Part shown: positions 39,074-50,668 of the stretch, in pieces
How the letters are laid out: each line of letters opens with the position of its first letter
Numbering within the stretch: the stretch's first letter is position 1
Assembly (NCBI RefSeq): GCF_032884065.1
Contig: NC_088882.1
Coordinates: 37,430,519-37,494,518, forward strand
Reading direction: 5' to 3'
DNA length: 64,000 nucleotides
Origin: Artemia franciscana
Taxonomy: Eukaryota > Arthropoda > Branchiopoda > Anostraca > Artemiidae
The notes under the pieces: model-generated
What the model saw: the letters and a program-made list of their open reading frames with translations, nothing else
Databases searched by the model: none
What the model was told of the DNA's origin: nothing
Program-made: the position numbers and the translations under genes

Positions 39074-41961
39074 TCAAGATTTTAGTACATTGTTATATAG
39101 CATCCAAAAACTTGAGGATAGCTTGACACTGGAGGGTATTAAATTCCAATGAAGTATAGATTTATAAATTTGGAATTGCTGGGCAGAACTAGAGATACGC
39201 TTGGGGACAATGAAGGAATGGTTGGATAAATGGAGACCGTGGCCTTCAGAATTGTTACTATTAAAATAAGATAATAAGTGGGGAGGAAGATTTTTATGGT
39301 AAGCAGAGTATGCAAGGGATAGATTTAATTTTTTGATGATTTGTTCAAAAGGGATAATACCGAAATTGGAGTACAAGTCCTTGGTGGGATATAGTCGTGG
39401 CAACCGAAAAACTGCTTTGACGGCATTTTTTTGAGCAGATTTTAATTTATTGGTAACTGAAGGATAAGTATTGCCCCATACAGATCCGCAGTATAAGATA
39501 TATGGGTAAATAAAAGAATAATAAAGGGTGACAAGGATATCGGGAGGAAGAAAATAATTCACACAATTAATCATACTTACCTGTTGCAAAATTATGGCTC
39601 TGATATAGGACACATGTGTTGCAAATGATAGGCAGGAGTCTATGTGGACACCAAGAAACTTGGCAACTTTGACCTGCAGAAAGAGATTGGTAGAATATTT
39701 TAGGCCAAGTGCTGGCTGAGCTTCATTTTTTTTGTAAGGGGTTCAAAATAATACCACCTGACTTTTCTTGCTGTTAATGGTCATGCAGTTAACGAGACAC
39801 CACTCCTGTGCTCTATTCAGAAGGGTTTGAGTAGAGGTGATGATGGATGGTAAATTAGGACTGGCAATGAAAAAGTTGCTATTGTCAGCAAAAAGTACTG
39901 GGTGCACTGATGGACCCAGGTCTGTAAACAAATTATTAATATAAAGGAGAAAAAGTATTGGACCAAGAACAGAGCCCTGTGGGACGCCCCTCTGGACAGG
40001 TAGGGGATGTGAAGTCACCCCACCCAGTCTCACACTCTGTACTCTACCAGACAGATAAGAGCTGAACCATGAGAAAGGAACTCCACAAATCCCTAGTTTA
40101 TTGAGTTTACTTAATAAAACACTGTGATCAACCATGTCAAAGGCCTTTGAAAAATCTAGATATAAGCCCAATACAGTATTTTTAAGGTCAAGTTGGGAAC
40201 GTATAAACTGTGTGGCGTCTATTAGTGCATGAGCAGTTGAAAATTTGGCATGGAAGCCATATGATGAGGAGAAATCAACGAATCTGATGAATGATTCCCA
40301 AATACAAAGGGAGAAAGACGTCAGAATATAATTCTCTTGAGCACTTTAGATATAACTGGGAGAAGTGAGATTGGACAATAATTGCTTATCTCAGACAGAT
40401 CACCTTTTTTATGAATTGGGATAACAATTGCTGATTTAAATATTTCTGGGAAGACTCCATTGGTCATAGACAGGTTTGCTATGTGCACAATGGGTTCACA
40501 AATATAGGAAGATACGGTCCTAAGAAGCTTATTACTTCTGCCAAAGGAGTCAGGTGTACTACTATTGGAGAGAGATTCGATAACTTGAAGCACCTCTTTG
40601 CAATCAGCTGGAGAGAAAGACATGGATCTGGGATTCTTGTTAGGTGTACTGACTGTGAGAAGGAACAGGAGTTAGCATTCAGAATATTAGGAAAATAAGT
40701 ATTCAAAGCATCCAGTACTGAAATTGAATCAATTAATCTGCCACTGATGTCCCTAAGGTTAATAGGTTCAGATCTTGAATTCCTTTTTTTGAAAGAATTT
40801 CATTTATTGTAGACCAAATTTTTTGCAAGTTCCCTTTGCAGTGAGAGATTTTTAAATAATAATAATTTTTCTTTGCTTCCCGGATGAGTTTGGTATATAC
40901 GTTTTTGTATTTTTTATAATTAGTCAGGTCAATAACGCTACTGGTTTTGCAAGCTAACTTATATAGGGCATTTTTTCGGTATGAAGAAATTATCAGGACA
41001 TCCAGGGGCATATATGGGTAGTTTTTTGGTTTGATTTACAAACTGGAAAGGTTGAACTGATAAGATCACTCAATCCCTGTGTATAACTACTTGTGGCTGA
41101 ATTAACATCCTGACAATCCAAAATCTTGGACCAGTTGAAGGATTTCAAACAATCTGTGAACCAGTTCATATTCACAGTATTATTTACTTTATTAGACGTA
41201 GGGGTATTAGTTCTACAGGGTTGAGTAGCTGATAGGGAGGGTAGCGAGAGATAGATTGGAAAGTGATCTGACAGGTCAGAAAATATTATTTTGGAGGACA
41301 GGTGGTTTCCCAGGGAAGTGGATACAAAAATGTTATCAATTAAAGTAGCAGTAGACCTCATAGGATCAACTCTAGTAGGAAAAAGGATTGTGGGAAGAAG
41401 ACCACTTGAGGTAAATGTTTCAAAGAAGGTATCACAATGATTATTATTGCTAACATTTAATAAATTACAATTGAAGTCCCCAAAAACTATTGCCTTCCTT
41501 TGTGGTAAATTAATAAAACTAGAAAAATCATCAAACAGATTACAAAAGAAAGGTGTCAGAAATGAGGTTGGTTTATAAAATAACGAAAAAATAAAAGAAT
41601 TCTTGTCTACAGTTATGTCGACGATTATTGAATAAATGCATCTATTATTTATAGGTTGCTAGAACAAGAATTCACAGTCTAATAGTCTGGTGAATTTTAG
41701 ACTTGATTGGATGTAAAGAGAAATGCCGCCAGAGGACTTGGTTAATTTTCTTTCAATATGAATAGCTTGAAAGCCAGTGAGGGAAAATTCATTAGTATCA
41801 TCAATTTCTGAAAGCCACGTCTCTGTTATTCCAATTACGTCGAAAGGGCAGTAACCATTTGTTAAAATTAAATATTTAAAATTAGCCCACTTATCCTGTA
41901 TGCTTCTGATGTTAAAGCAAATTACATTAAGTTTGGTCTCTTCCATTAGCTTGGGTTTCAC
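39074..41961 (-). pseudogene. LINE ORF2: endonuclease and reverse transcriptase
   Basis: Endonuclease: NVICFNIRSIQDKW, GITETWLSE (41961-41659), then GDFNCNLLN (about 41480), LIDNIFVS and SDHFPIYLSL (41361-41260). RT: KSAIVIPIHKKGDLSEISNY (about 40400), motif A LYLDFSKAFDMVDH (40165), motif B QRGVPQGSVLGPILFLLYIN (39990) and motif C FADN (about 39890). The second catalytic Asp of F/YADD has become Asn. The C-terminal domain (39613-39074) includes YPYILYCGSVWGNTYPS and ends at a stop. Frames change near 41650, 41000, 40730, 40320 and 39740. ORF2 nicks target DNA and copies LINE RNA; this one is inactive. Confidence 0.9.
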
Positions 41962-42145
41962 ATTTTTCGCAAAATCAAAAGTGTCGAGATATTTTCAGTT
42001 AATTTGGTTTAAAGGGCTATTGGGGCTAAGGTGTTGGTGGACAGATTATTTTGGTCATCGTAATAGTCAAAAACAACATTATTGCACAGTGATAAATTCC
42101 TGAGAAACGTAAAATCTTGTACAGTACTTGTATAGTCCAATTCCT

Positions 42146-43259
42146 TCATTTAAGGTTTGGGGTTTTCTTTCTGCTGTTAACAATATCACGTAGAATAGGA
42201 CACCGAAGGCTATAAGAAACATGGGATCCATCACAGTTAGCGCATTTGGGCTGCATTTGACACGGTGAATCATGTGTTGCTTCGTGAGGACCAGCAAATC
42301 AAGAGCATTTCAGGAAAGAACTTTTGCAAACCACCTGTAGGTGGTTGGGTGAACGGCACTTGTTACAGCATCGTGGAAGATCGTGAAAAACAAATACTCG
42401 AATTGATTCATACTCAATCCGAATACCATCTTTTAAAGCATGGTCGAGTGACCTGGCATCCATAAAACAGAGCTTTACGGAATTCGAGTTGCCAAGACGA
42501 GTAGCATCAGTGATCCCAGGGATCTTCTTAAACGTAGCGAGTTCAAAATCACTTTCAATGCCTTTAACTAAACCATAGTACTTTTTGGATTTCATTTTCA
42601 CAATTGAGGAGGGTAGGACAGACTGGGCCAAGACACAGAACTCCAGGGCAGCGGTTTTATCAATGGGCACAATCATCTTGTCACCAACAGGTTTAACGGA
42701 CAGAATCGATTCATGACCGCAAACTTGTTCCAGAGCTTGTCTGCGTTTTGTAGGATTGCTCAGATCAGGCGAAACCTTAGATATAATCACTGTGGCATGA
42801 TTTGCATCATTGCGAGACGAAAGGGATGGGAAATTGGTTTCGTAAGACACCATTTTAGAAGACATAGTTTTTAACATTTGTTCACAGCTATTTACTTTCG
42901 CAGCTAATCTAGAGTATGCTACCGCTGGTATACAGGGGACTTCAGTAGGTACACGAATGACATAGCAAGGAATATCCAAATCGTCATTATCACACTCACG
43001 TAGCAGATCGAGAATATTCTTAACATTATTTGATGCTGCCTTAGCACCAATATGCTTTTGTGGCTGGATATCATTGTTAACTGTGTTCCAAAATTCCACC
43101 TTAGCAGAAGAAAAGACTGATCCGTCAAAAAAATCAATGGCACACTTAATTATCAGTTCATCATCTATTCCGGATTTGCTGTATGAAATTTAGCATGGGC
43201 GAGTAAACCAGTTTCCTATCACCCACCGATCGCATGCTATCGCTGTCTGCATCAGACAT
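42146..43259 (-). pseudogene. LINE ORF1 (zinc-knuckle protein), two breaks
   Basis: Starts MSDADSDSMRSVGDRKLVYS at 43259 and has a frameshift near 43165. It continues GIDDELIIKCAIDFFDGSVF and a long open stretch to 42299, with ANHATVIISKVSPDLSNPTK and a C-terminal RCCNKCRSPNHLQVVC knuckle. A TGA near 42297 interrupts a second and third knuckle (HEATHDSPC, KCANCDGSHVSYSLRC). The frame ends RKKTPNLK at 42146. The N-terminus aligns in style with the ORF1 at 27754. Confidence 0.85.
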
Positions 43260-43265
43260 AATTCA

Positions 43266-43906
43266 CATAATTCAATAAAAATGCCCAACTCCAATTCTCG
43301 ACTCTCTAAGTTTAATTATGGTCCAAAAATAAGGTTAAATGACTTATCGTTTCGAGGGGGGAAATCCAAGAAAATTGATTGTAGATTGTCTGAGAAAATC
43401 CAAAGTAAACTTTTCACACGATTTAAAAAGGTAGATATAGTTTGAGAGGTCCACAAAATAGGCTAGAAAGTCCTTTCGCCAGAAGAGGATATCCAATTTC
43501 TTCTATAAACCCACTTCATCACAATCAAATCAGGTAATAATCACATGTCAGGCATTCAGGTAATAATTTTGTAGCTGTTGAATAAATTCAGTCTCTAATT
43601 AACTCAATATACAATCCTTTATCCACTGGTTCAGATTCAGTCTCTAATTAATTCAGAAAATAATCCTTTTTATTTTCACCACTGGTTAAAACTTAGACTA
43701 ATCCTTTTCAAAGAGAAAATAAGTCTTAACAGGTTGAAGACTAAATAGCTACGTTATCCTACATAATACATAAATAACAAGAGAAAATATAACTATACTA
43801 GAAATATAACTTATAAAAAGAAGAAGATTATGGCACCATCACCCCATACAGGAAATTATTCTTGCAGAGATCAGGCATAGCAAGAAAGCCAATTTTGGAT
43901 GGCCAA
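43266..43906. other. No recognisable feature
   Basis: AT-rich spacer, with a near-duplicate pair TTCAGTCTCTAATTAA at 43588 and 43639. It may include the LINE 5' UTR. Confidence 0.35.
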
Positions 43907-44935
43907 TTATGGATCAACAATGCCATATCTTTCACTAATCCAAGAGTTTCTATTCCAGGGTGGTAGGCCTAACAAGAACTTACAAAAATAATAAGAGCAT
44001 GACCAGATGGTACGTTTATTCCAATCAGTTAATAGAGCCCAAAACAGGGAAAGACCAATAATGTGTGGCTGCACCAGCGCATTGAAAAGCCTTGCGCTAA
44101 TATATCTATTATAATTTGTCTTGGCAGATATGAGACCATAAGATTTGCAGATCTTGCTGGTCAAATGTTCAACTAGCAGTGATCTGGTAGATTTCACATC
44201 ACAACCAATTGGGAGCCCAAGGTAAACTAAACTAGGTGCTGGTCTCACAACACTTTCCAAGTCGGATATCAGGAACGTCATCTGAGCTTTGACAGTTGAA
44301 AACAACAATTTTCGCTCTTACTTTTGTTAAAATATAGGTTTATTTTGGAATAAGCGTTGCTTAGAACATTGAAGTTCTTTTCTATCATCCCAAAAGAACA
44401 GCTTAAATTCAGTATATCAGCAGCATAATTTAACAGTGATATATCTCTACCTCTAAACACAAGACTCATCTCAACATCTTTTTGTGATTCTATAACACTA
44501 TTATTGTAAATAAAAGGGGAAGAAACTGCCCCTTGCTGGATACCTTTTTCTACAGGAACTACTACAGCCAAAATTTGTGGACCATCAATCATCAGGACTT
44601 TAATTCTAACCTTCAGTTTCTTATATAAATTTTGGAGTGGTAAGACAATTGATCTGTCAAGGTCATGTTTAAGCGCACATGACAGTATCTGAGCATGGAC
44701 ACCAGAATCAAACTCTTGGGGTACATCATGACCCTTTTCCCTGTCTGGTCACACTCTAAAAGTACATTACAAATGATATGGTGAACATGCTCCCTACTAA
44801 CAGATTGTTTAAAACCAAATTGGTTATCTGGGCTTTTGCAGACTCTACAAAACTCATCAATAAAAAGAAGTTCAAAGATTTTGCAAAGAGCTGGGGCAAC
44901 TGTTATGGAGCAGTGAGAGCTGCATTGAGCAGGGT
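43907..44935 (-). pseudogene. LINE reverse-transcriptase fragment, second family
   Basis: From high to low coordinates: NQFGFKQSVSREHVH (about 44815), motif B GIQQGAVSSPFIYNNSV (about 44540), motif C YAAD where YADD is expected (about 44430), then the thumb and C-terminal segment PSLVYLGLPIG and YGLISAKTNYNRYISARLFN (44308-43907). The motif style matches the LINE at 27.75 kb rather than its neighbour at 38.5 kb. The first catalytic Asp of motif C is replaced by Ala. No endonuclease remains. Confidence 0.75.
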
Positions 44936-45139
44936 CTTTTCCTTTCTTTAATACCTTTAATAGTCTGCATGAGAAGTTTTAAAGAATGAAAGGATACAAT
45001 AAACAAAAGTATTTATTGTAGGTAATAGTATTATAAATAGTAACAAGGAAGGGTTAGAACTTTTTTGCAATTTGCTTTGGATCTTAGATATTTTATACCA
45101 TTTTTAGGGATTACATGTTTTTTTTTGGAATTCACCATA
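44936..45139. other. No recognisable feature
   Basis: Short AT-rich spacer before the duplicated block. Confidence 0.3.
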
Positions 45140-46730
45140 AATGTGTTTTCAAAATAACATTTTGCTTTTACTTTCTGTGTTAATATGGTGCCCAGAAATT
45201 GGTAATTTACTCCACAATATAAAAAAAGTAGATGCTAGGAATTTTGTTGTCAAAGATCATATTATTTTGGATGTTGTTTTTTTTTTTATTTGGATTTACT
45301 GAGTTTCTTTTTTGATTTTGTTTCAGATGAATTTTCACTGTATCTTAAAAGTGATACATGTAGAAACATCTATTGATAAACACTTGAAAATATATGATTG
45401 GTGATGACAAAAACCATAACAATTTTTTAAAATGACTAAAGTTGTATTTATAGTGGGCTGAGTTTAGAGCATACACTATGTCTTTAAATTGTCTACAGAA
45501 TAGTTATGTCTGGGGGATTGGCTCTTTAGTTTGGTTTGAGCTGAGCAATAAATTATTTTTGAACTTCTTTTTTATTTAGAAGTTATGTTGCTTTGAGTTA
45601 AAAAAGAAAGATGAATTTACCTGTTATTCCAAAATTGGTAACAGCTTACATTCTGAAATTTTACTGTGAACTTATGTTTTGTCTTTAAAACTGTACTTTT
45701 AATTGTAGCTAGGTTGTTAGTGCAGTTTTTTCCTTTTTTTTATTTTTTCTATCCTACTTTTTTACTTTTGAAAATGGATCCCATTTCTGACACTTTTTAC
45801 TACTGAAACAGTTGAGCCCTTGATTTCAAATCTGTGCAGATAAAATTACCATTGCTTAACATTATTGATTATGCCATTTATATTTTTAGGGGTTTGGTGC
45901 TACCACTCTCTTTTGTGAAACAGGAGTATCCTTTCCTATTGTTGGTGATGTTTTTGTACACTTCATAATTGGTATCAACTCAGTTCGTGGATTGTATTAT
46001 TGAAAAACTACCTCAAATTTTAATTATGGATTATCTCACCATTCCTTCTAAAGCTTCTGTTATCAAAAATGGTAAGTGATTCAATAAAGTTTCTAGTTGC
46101 AGAAAAAAAAGGAAAGCTTCTTTGTTTTTGTAAATAATTTTTTTGGCTTTTCTTCTGTTTTGTTCTTATAAAGTGGACCTCAACGAAAAACTAATAACTT
46201 TCCATAGCTTTTTTTTAGCTTTTCAGATTGTCTTCTAACCATAGAATAATACAAAAACAATACAGCCAACCCTGGGTAAAAAATTGGATAATTTTGGCTC
46301 TTTAGGCTTACCTTATATAAATGTGATTTTTTGTTGTGGCATGAATTCAACTCCTCTTTCCTGTTTATCTGTGACTGATGCCAAAATAACTTCATGACAA
46401 TCCTAGGTGGGTAAAAAAGTCAGGTGTTAATTCATTTTCTCCCCACTGTGTATCTCTACAGATCCCCAAATATCAGCTCTTCATTCTAGGATGAAAAATC
46501 AGCAATGTTCATTCCATTACATTACACAGGCATGAATTCAATTCCTTCTTCTTGTATATCTATCCCAGACTCATGCACAATAAACTAACATGCTTTTCAT
46601 TTCATTGCAACTTTGCTTTGTCATCTAACAGTAGATTTATTGTGCAATTTTTTCTTTGAGATTAAATATGGTTTTTGCTTTTTTCTTGTTTCATGCAGTT
46701 TTTTTAAGCTGTTCAGAGTCATTTTTCACC
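45140..46730. repeat. Paralogous block, copy B first part
   Basis: Counterpart of 4745-6400, with AAAAAAGTAGATGCTAGGAA (45223), TTGCTTAACATTATTGATTA (45852) and GCTTCTGTTATCAAAAATGG (46052) as landmarks. Indels are frequent. Confidence 0.65.
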
Positions 46731-46940
46731 TTTTTGTAATTTCTATGTGTCATACAAAAAGCAATGCAACCACTCCCAAGGTAATATGATGTCATGTGTT
46801 TATGACGTCATCAATCCGTTTTTTTAAGACGTTAACAACTCTTCTCCAACTTTGACCAATCTAGATCATGTTTTCCATGTCAGAAAATCTTAGGATGCCA
46901 ATCTTAAAAAAGTGGAGTCATTTTCAAGAAATTTTTTAAA

Positions 46941-46943
<3 letters not shown>

Positions 46944-46997
<54 letters not shown>
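46944..46997. repeat. (AT)n microsatellite
   Basis: About 27 uninterrupted AT units. Confidence 0.95.
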
Positions 46998-46999
<2 letters not shown>

Positions 47000-47815
47000 T
47001 GAAAAGAGAAATCACCAATGCAACAGCAAAAACGCAAAAAAAAAAGAGACAGAAGGAGAAAAGGAAGACTGTTTTACTAAATTAGTGATTAATATAGACC
47101 AGCACTTGAATGAGGCCTTAACCCTACTCATCCATACAATCACATAGGTTAAACAGCATAGCCAAACACAATCAACCATAAAGAATAATCCATGGACAGG
47201 CAGTCAGGTCGTCAATAAGTATAAGTCGTCATTTACCAAACAATAAAAAAAAAAATAATAAAGACAAATAATTCGGAGGCAACAACCCAACACAAGGGCT
47301 CATCAGGAGAATACACTGGCCTATAGGGTTTCGCCACTTTAAATTCTCTACCCAGCCAAGTGTTGCGGCTACCACAGAATATCCATGGCATCCCCGTGTC
47401 AGGTATCACCCCCAAAATACATGCCTATGAAAAAAAAAACAGCAAATGTAAAACAACCAAGTAACACCAAAACAAGCTTATCCTGCTAATGTATCCCTCT
47501 TTTTTTTAGCAACAATAGGTAAACTAAATATGATAAAATTTACCAAATCACAAATATTAACACATTGCAAAAAAAAAAAAAAAAAAAAATTAATGAACTA
47601 AACAATTATAGAATTCATCTTTACCATGTGGCTATTTTTAAAAAAATCCGCTCTATTAGAAACACAATTCAAAATAAATGGCGCTGCATCATAATTTGTA
47701 GAACCTCCGAAATTAGTTGAAAATTTCTTTAAGTATTTCCAGATAATTCTTTTGATATTTATTTAAGAATATTGAATTTTTCAATATTTTTCAATATCTA
47801 AAAATTAAGAATTTT
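46998..47815. other. Unassigned, probably a dispersed repeat
   Basis: Contains A-runs and a minus frame at 47415-47233 beginning MGVIPDTGMPWIFCGSRNTW, which I cannot assign to a family. It lies between two AT-rich simple repeats inside copy B, where copy A has no counterpart, so the whole stretch is probably an insertion. Confidence 0.35.
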
Positions 47816-47822
47816 GAAGGTT

Positions 47823-47861
<39 letters not shown>

Positions 47862-47867
47862 ACCTTC
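47816..47867. repeat. AT-repeat hairpin with unique ends
   Basis: GAAGGTTACA, then about 32 bases of alternating AT, then TGTAACCTTC. The ends are perfect 10-bp inverted repeats, so the whole can fold as a cruciform. Confidence 0.85.
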
Positions 47868-48121
47868 TTGTTACCATCTTGTTACTTCTTGTGTGACCAC
47901 AAGATCCTTCTTGTGGTCAAAAATGTCAATATGCCAGTTTAAAAAAAAAAGCTATGTAGCCAATCTATATATATAAAAATAAGTTGTCTGTGGATCTGTG
48001 GATCGTGGATCAGGTGACGTCATGTTTCGGCTGACGTCATGAAATTAGTTGCCATCATTTTTGCTTTGAAGGTGACGTCATTCAAGTTATATAAGACATA
48101 TGTTCGCGTAGAATTCTATTA

Positions 48122-48433
48122 ATGTTTAAGTTTACAATGACTGATGAAGATGCTCAAAGAGTCTATGCCAAAAAACTTGCTGCTGATAGAGAAAGTCAGA
48201 AAAGAAAGCGTGCCGAGGAATCAAAAGAACAGCAAGGAAACAGGCTTGAGGCTAAAGAACGCAAAACCGCGCAGTTAGATGAAGATCCACCTGGACAGCG
48301 AGAGTCAAAACATATTAAAACTGAAAATGATAGCGATGATGATTGGGTTTGGGATTTTGACTTGGATAAGGTCATCAATGACTACCAGATTTTAGTTAAA
48401 AAAAACAAAGGTTCGGCGATATGTATTTCATAG
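48122..48433 (+). CDS. Helitron 2 small charged ORF, intact
   Basis: 103 codons from MFKFTMTDEDAQ through a basic KRKRAEESKEQQGNR region to the acidic ENDSDDDWVWDFDLDK stretch. It is the open version of the broken frame at 20039-20389. One extra A in a run near 48400 changes the last residues relative to Helitron 1. Probably the remnant N-terminus of the Helitron protein. No function can be assigned. Confidence 0.55.
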   Translation: MFKFTMTDEDAQRVYAKKLAADRESQKRKRAEESKEQQGNRLEAKERKTAQLDEDPPGQRESKHIKTENDSDDDWVWDFDLDKVINDYQILVKKNKGSAICIS

Positions 48434-48485
48434 TGAAGCTGAAAAATAAAGAAGAAAAAGAAAACTGAAAAAAGAAAAAAGAGAA

Positions 48486-48570
48486 ATTACAGACTGGGAT
48501 ACCGGGACACAAATGACGACCGGGACACAGGGAATATAAATGACGACCAGGACACAGGTATTTAAGAATA
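48486..48570 (+). repeat. Short precursor of the 8.6-kb minisatellite
   Basis: Two to three copies of an ACGACCGGGACACAGGGAAT-like unit, the reverse complement of the units expanded at 8625-9010. Confidence 0.7.
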
Positions 48571-48784
48571 TCGTTCAAAGACAAATTTTTAATTGTAAGA
48601 AGACCGTTGAAAGAGAAATTTCTAATTGTAAAATGACTGAAAAACCTACAATGGCAAAGGTACCACCATCGAAGTAGATAACCAGTGGGTTTACGGCCAA
48701 CCTACCATCTTCAAAGATACCACGATAGGAAGACTCTACACCGTTCACCCCAATCAACATGAATGCTTCTTTCTACGCCTGCTT

Positions 48785-50032
48785 TTGGTGAATGTACCCG
48801 GTCCGACATCCTTTGAGTATTTGAGAACTGTAAACGGTACTATACATGACACTTACCGTAGTGCATGCCAAGCTCTGAATTTATTGGAGAATGACCAAGA
48901 CTGGGATAACTGCATCAATGACGCGTGCGAAACGTCAACCCCAAGTCAAATTCGTACACTTGCTCTCCATCAGCTCCTACAGAGTTATGGGAAAAATATA
49001 AGTCAAAAATGTCCGAAGATATACTCCATCGAAAACAGTTAGAGACGTCAGAAATGACTTTTGATTTTACATCAGAAATTTATAACGACACTTTAGTTAT
49101 TATAGAAGATTTGTGCGTACGTATGGCAAACAAACCTCTTCAGGATTTGGGAATGCCTTCACCTAACCGTATCGCTGCTGTTTCGACATGTGTAGAATTG
49201 GATCGTGAACAAAGTTACAGTACGAGTGATCTATTGTCGTATGTACAAAATAACATTTACAAGTTAACGTCGGAACAAAAAGACATTTATGATACGATAG
49301 ACTCAATTTCAGGACGTATACAACTACCTGCTGATTTCTGTAGTTTAGTGACGTCCAAAAATGAATTGATTGAAAAAGTATTTCCGAATATTCTAAAAAT
49401 TTATAAAAATAATAAATGGCTAAGTGAAAGAGCGATTCTCGCACCCAAAAATATAGACGTCCACGAAATCAACAATATTGTTTTGACCAAGATTCGAGAC
49501 CAGGCAGTCCTTTGCAAGTCAGTCGACACAGTTTTGGAACCAAATGAAGCGGTTAATTATCCATCTGAATTTTTAAATTCCATATATCTTTCAGGGTTTC
49601 CACCACACGTGCTACAACTAAAAATAGGCGTACCAATAATACTTTTAAGAAATATCAACCCACCAAAGCTTTGCAATGGCACGCGACTTGCCGTAAAAAA
49701 AAACAATGGAAAGCCTAATAGAGGCGACAATCTTGACAGGGCCTTTTGAGGGTAAGGCTGTTCTTATTCCTCGCATTCCCATGATTCCAACGGATCTGCC
49801 TTTTCAATTTAAAAGATTGCAATTCCCAATTCGATTAGCATTTGCAATCACCATTAACAAAGCTCAAGGTCAATCATTAGAAAAATGTGGTATAGATCTT
49901 AATACTGATTGTTTTTCCCATGGACAATTGTACGTTGCATGTTCGAGGGTCGGTAAACCTGACAATCTATTTATATGCAGCGACAATTGGACAGCGAAGA
50001 ATGTTGTATATTCGCAAGTTTTACGCAGTTAA
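48785..50032 (+). pseudogene. Helitron 2 helicase remnant
   Basis: Starts with VNVPGPTSFEYLRTVNGTIH. A 22-base loss near 48957 shifts the frame relative to Helitron 1. It continues with LWEKYKSKMSEDILHRK, LTSEQKDIYDTI joined to DSISGRIQLPADFC (Walker A, Walker B and intervening motifs deleted), KWLSERAILAPKNIDVHEIN and FPPHVLQLKIGVPIILLRNI. A frameshift in an A-run near 49697 precedes the C-terminal Pif1 motifs AFAITINKAQGQSLEKCGID and FSHGQLYVACSRVGKPDNLF, ending at 50032. Without the ATPase motifs it cannot act as a helicase. Confidence 0.85.
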
Positions 50033-50212
50033 TTTGTATTGTATCCATCTATCTATCTATCTGTATAAAAACGAGTTGTGTGTATGCATGTTTGTTTGTT
50101 TGTAAAAAGAGCGTTTGCATATGACGTCATTATTAGTGCATACGGCTTTGTATATGCACAGACAATGGGAAAGCCAAGAATGTTGTATATTCGCAATTTT
50201 TACGTAGTTTAA

Positions 50213-50424
50213 CTCCTGCAGATGAAATGAATGCTTGCCTGAAAAATTCTAATTTATGGGCACACGTAAAAATATTAAAATTAACTACAAATATGCGTGT
50301 CCGATTGCAAAACGATGATTCTGGTCAAACATTTTCAGATCAATTGCTGGCAATTGGAAACGGAAAGCTTCCAGTAGTGGGAAAGCCAAAAATGTTGTAT
50401 ATTCGCAATTTTTACGTAGTTTGA
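50213..50424 (+). pseudogene. Displaced middle-helicase segment in Helitron 2
   Basis: Encodes DEMNACLKNSNLWAHVKILK and LTTNMRVRLQNDDSGQTFSD, nearly identical to 21406-21600 in Helitron 1. In a normal helicase this precedes the WLSERAIL part, but here it follows the C-terminus. A second MLYIRNFYVV-type end and a TGACGTCA site at 50119 precede it, suggesting fusion of two defective elements. Confidence 0.8.
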
Positions 50425-50512
50425 AACACATATATAAATCTATCTATATTCACAGGTGGGACACAGGGACACAACTACAATGGCGCGTAACTAATATGGC
50501 GCGTAACGACTT

Positions 50513-50596
50513 ACGCGCGCGGGGTGGCTTGGGGGGGCGCGAAGCGCCCCACCAACTAGGTGTTGGGGTGGCGCGAAGCGCCACCCCAACAGCTAG
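50513..50596 (+). other. Doubled Helitron 3' terminus
   Basis: Two consecutive GC-rich hairpins, each ending in CTAG (ACCAACTAG then ACAGCTAG), as in Helitron 1. Confidence 0.85.
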
Positions 50597-50668
50597 TTTT
50601 TAATAAAAATGACCACACATATACAGAGTTATTAACTATCTGATTAATTTTTAAAAAGGCTTATAATT

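Larger units (their letters stand above)
38531..43265 (-). mobile_element. Near full-length non-LTR retrotransposon, inactive
   Basis: On the minus strand: ORF1 from 43259, ORF2 from 41961 to 39074, a 3' untranslated part and a terminal ATT/ATA microsatellite at 38552-38527. EN-RT organisation with this 3' tail suggests the CR1/L2 side of the Jockey supergroup. Stops, frameshifts and a changed catalytic residue show it is dead. Confidence 0.9.
47964..50596 (+). mobile_element. Helitron 2, non-autonomous, with both termini
   Basis: The 5' end TCTATATATATAAAAATAAG begins after an A at 47963; the 3' end CTAG at 50593-50596 is followed by T. Flanks joined read GTAGCCAATTTTTAAT, matching the uninterrupted TTAGCCAATTTTGAAG at 9367-9382 in copy A. 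The 3' end has the same doubled hairpin as Helitron 1. The internal order is scrambled: a middle-helicase segment (50213-50390) lies after the helicase C-terminus. Confidence 0.92.

Noticed and set aside
42079-42297. Separate minus gene starting MLVLTKQHMIHRV
   Set aside because: It is the wrong frame over the LINE ORF1 zinc knuckles, which are readable in the neighbouring frame.
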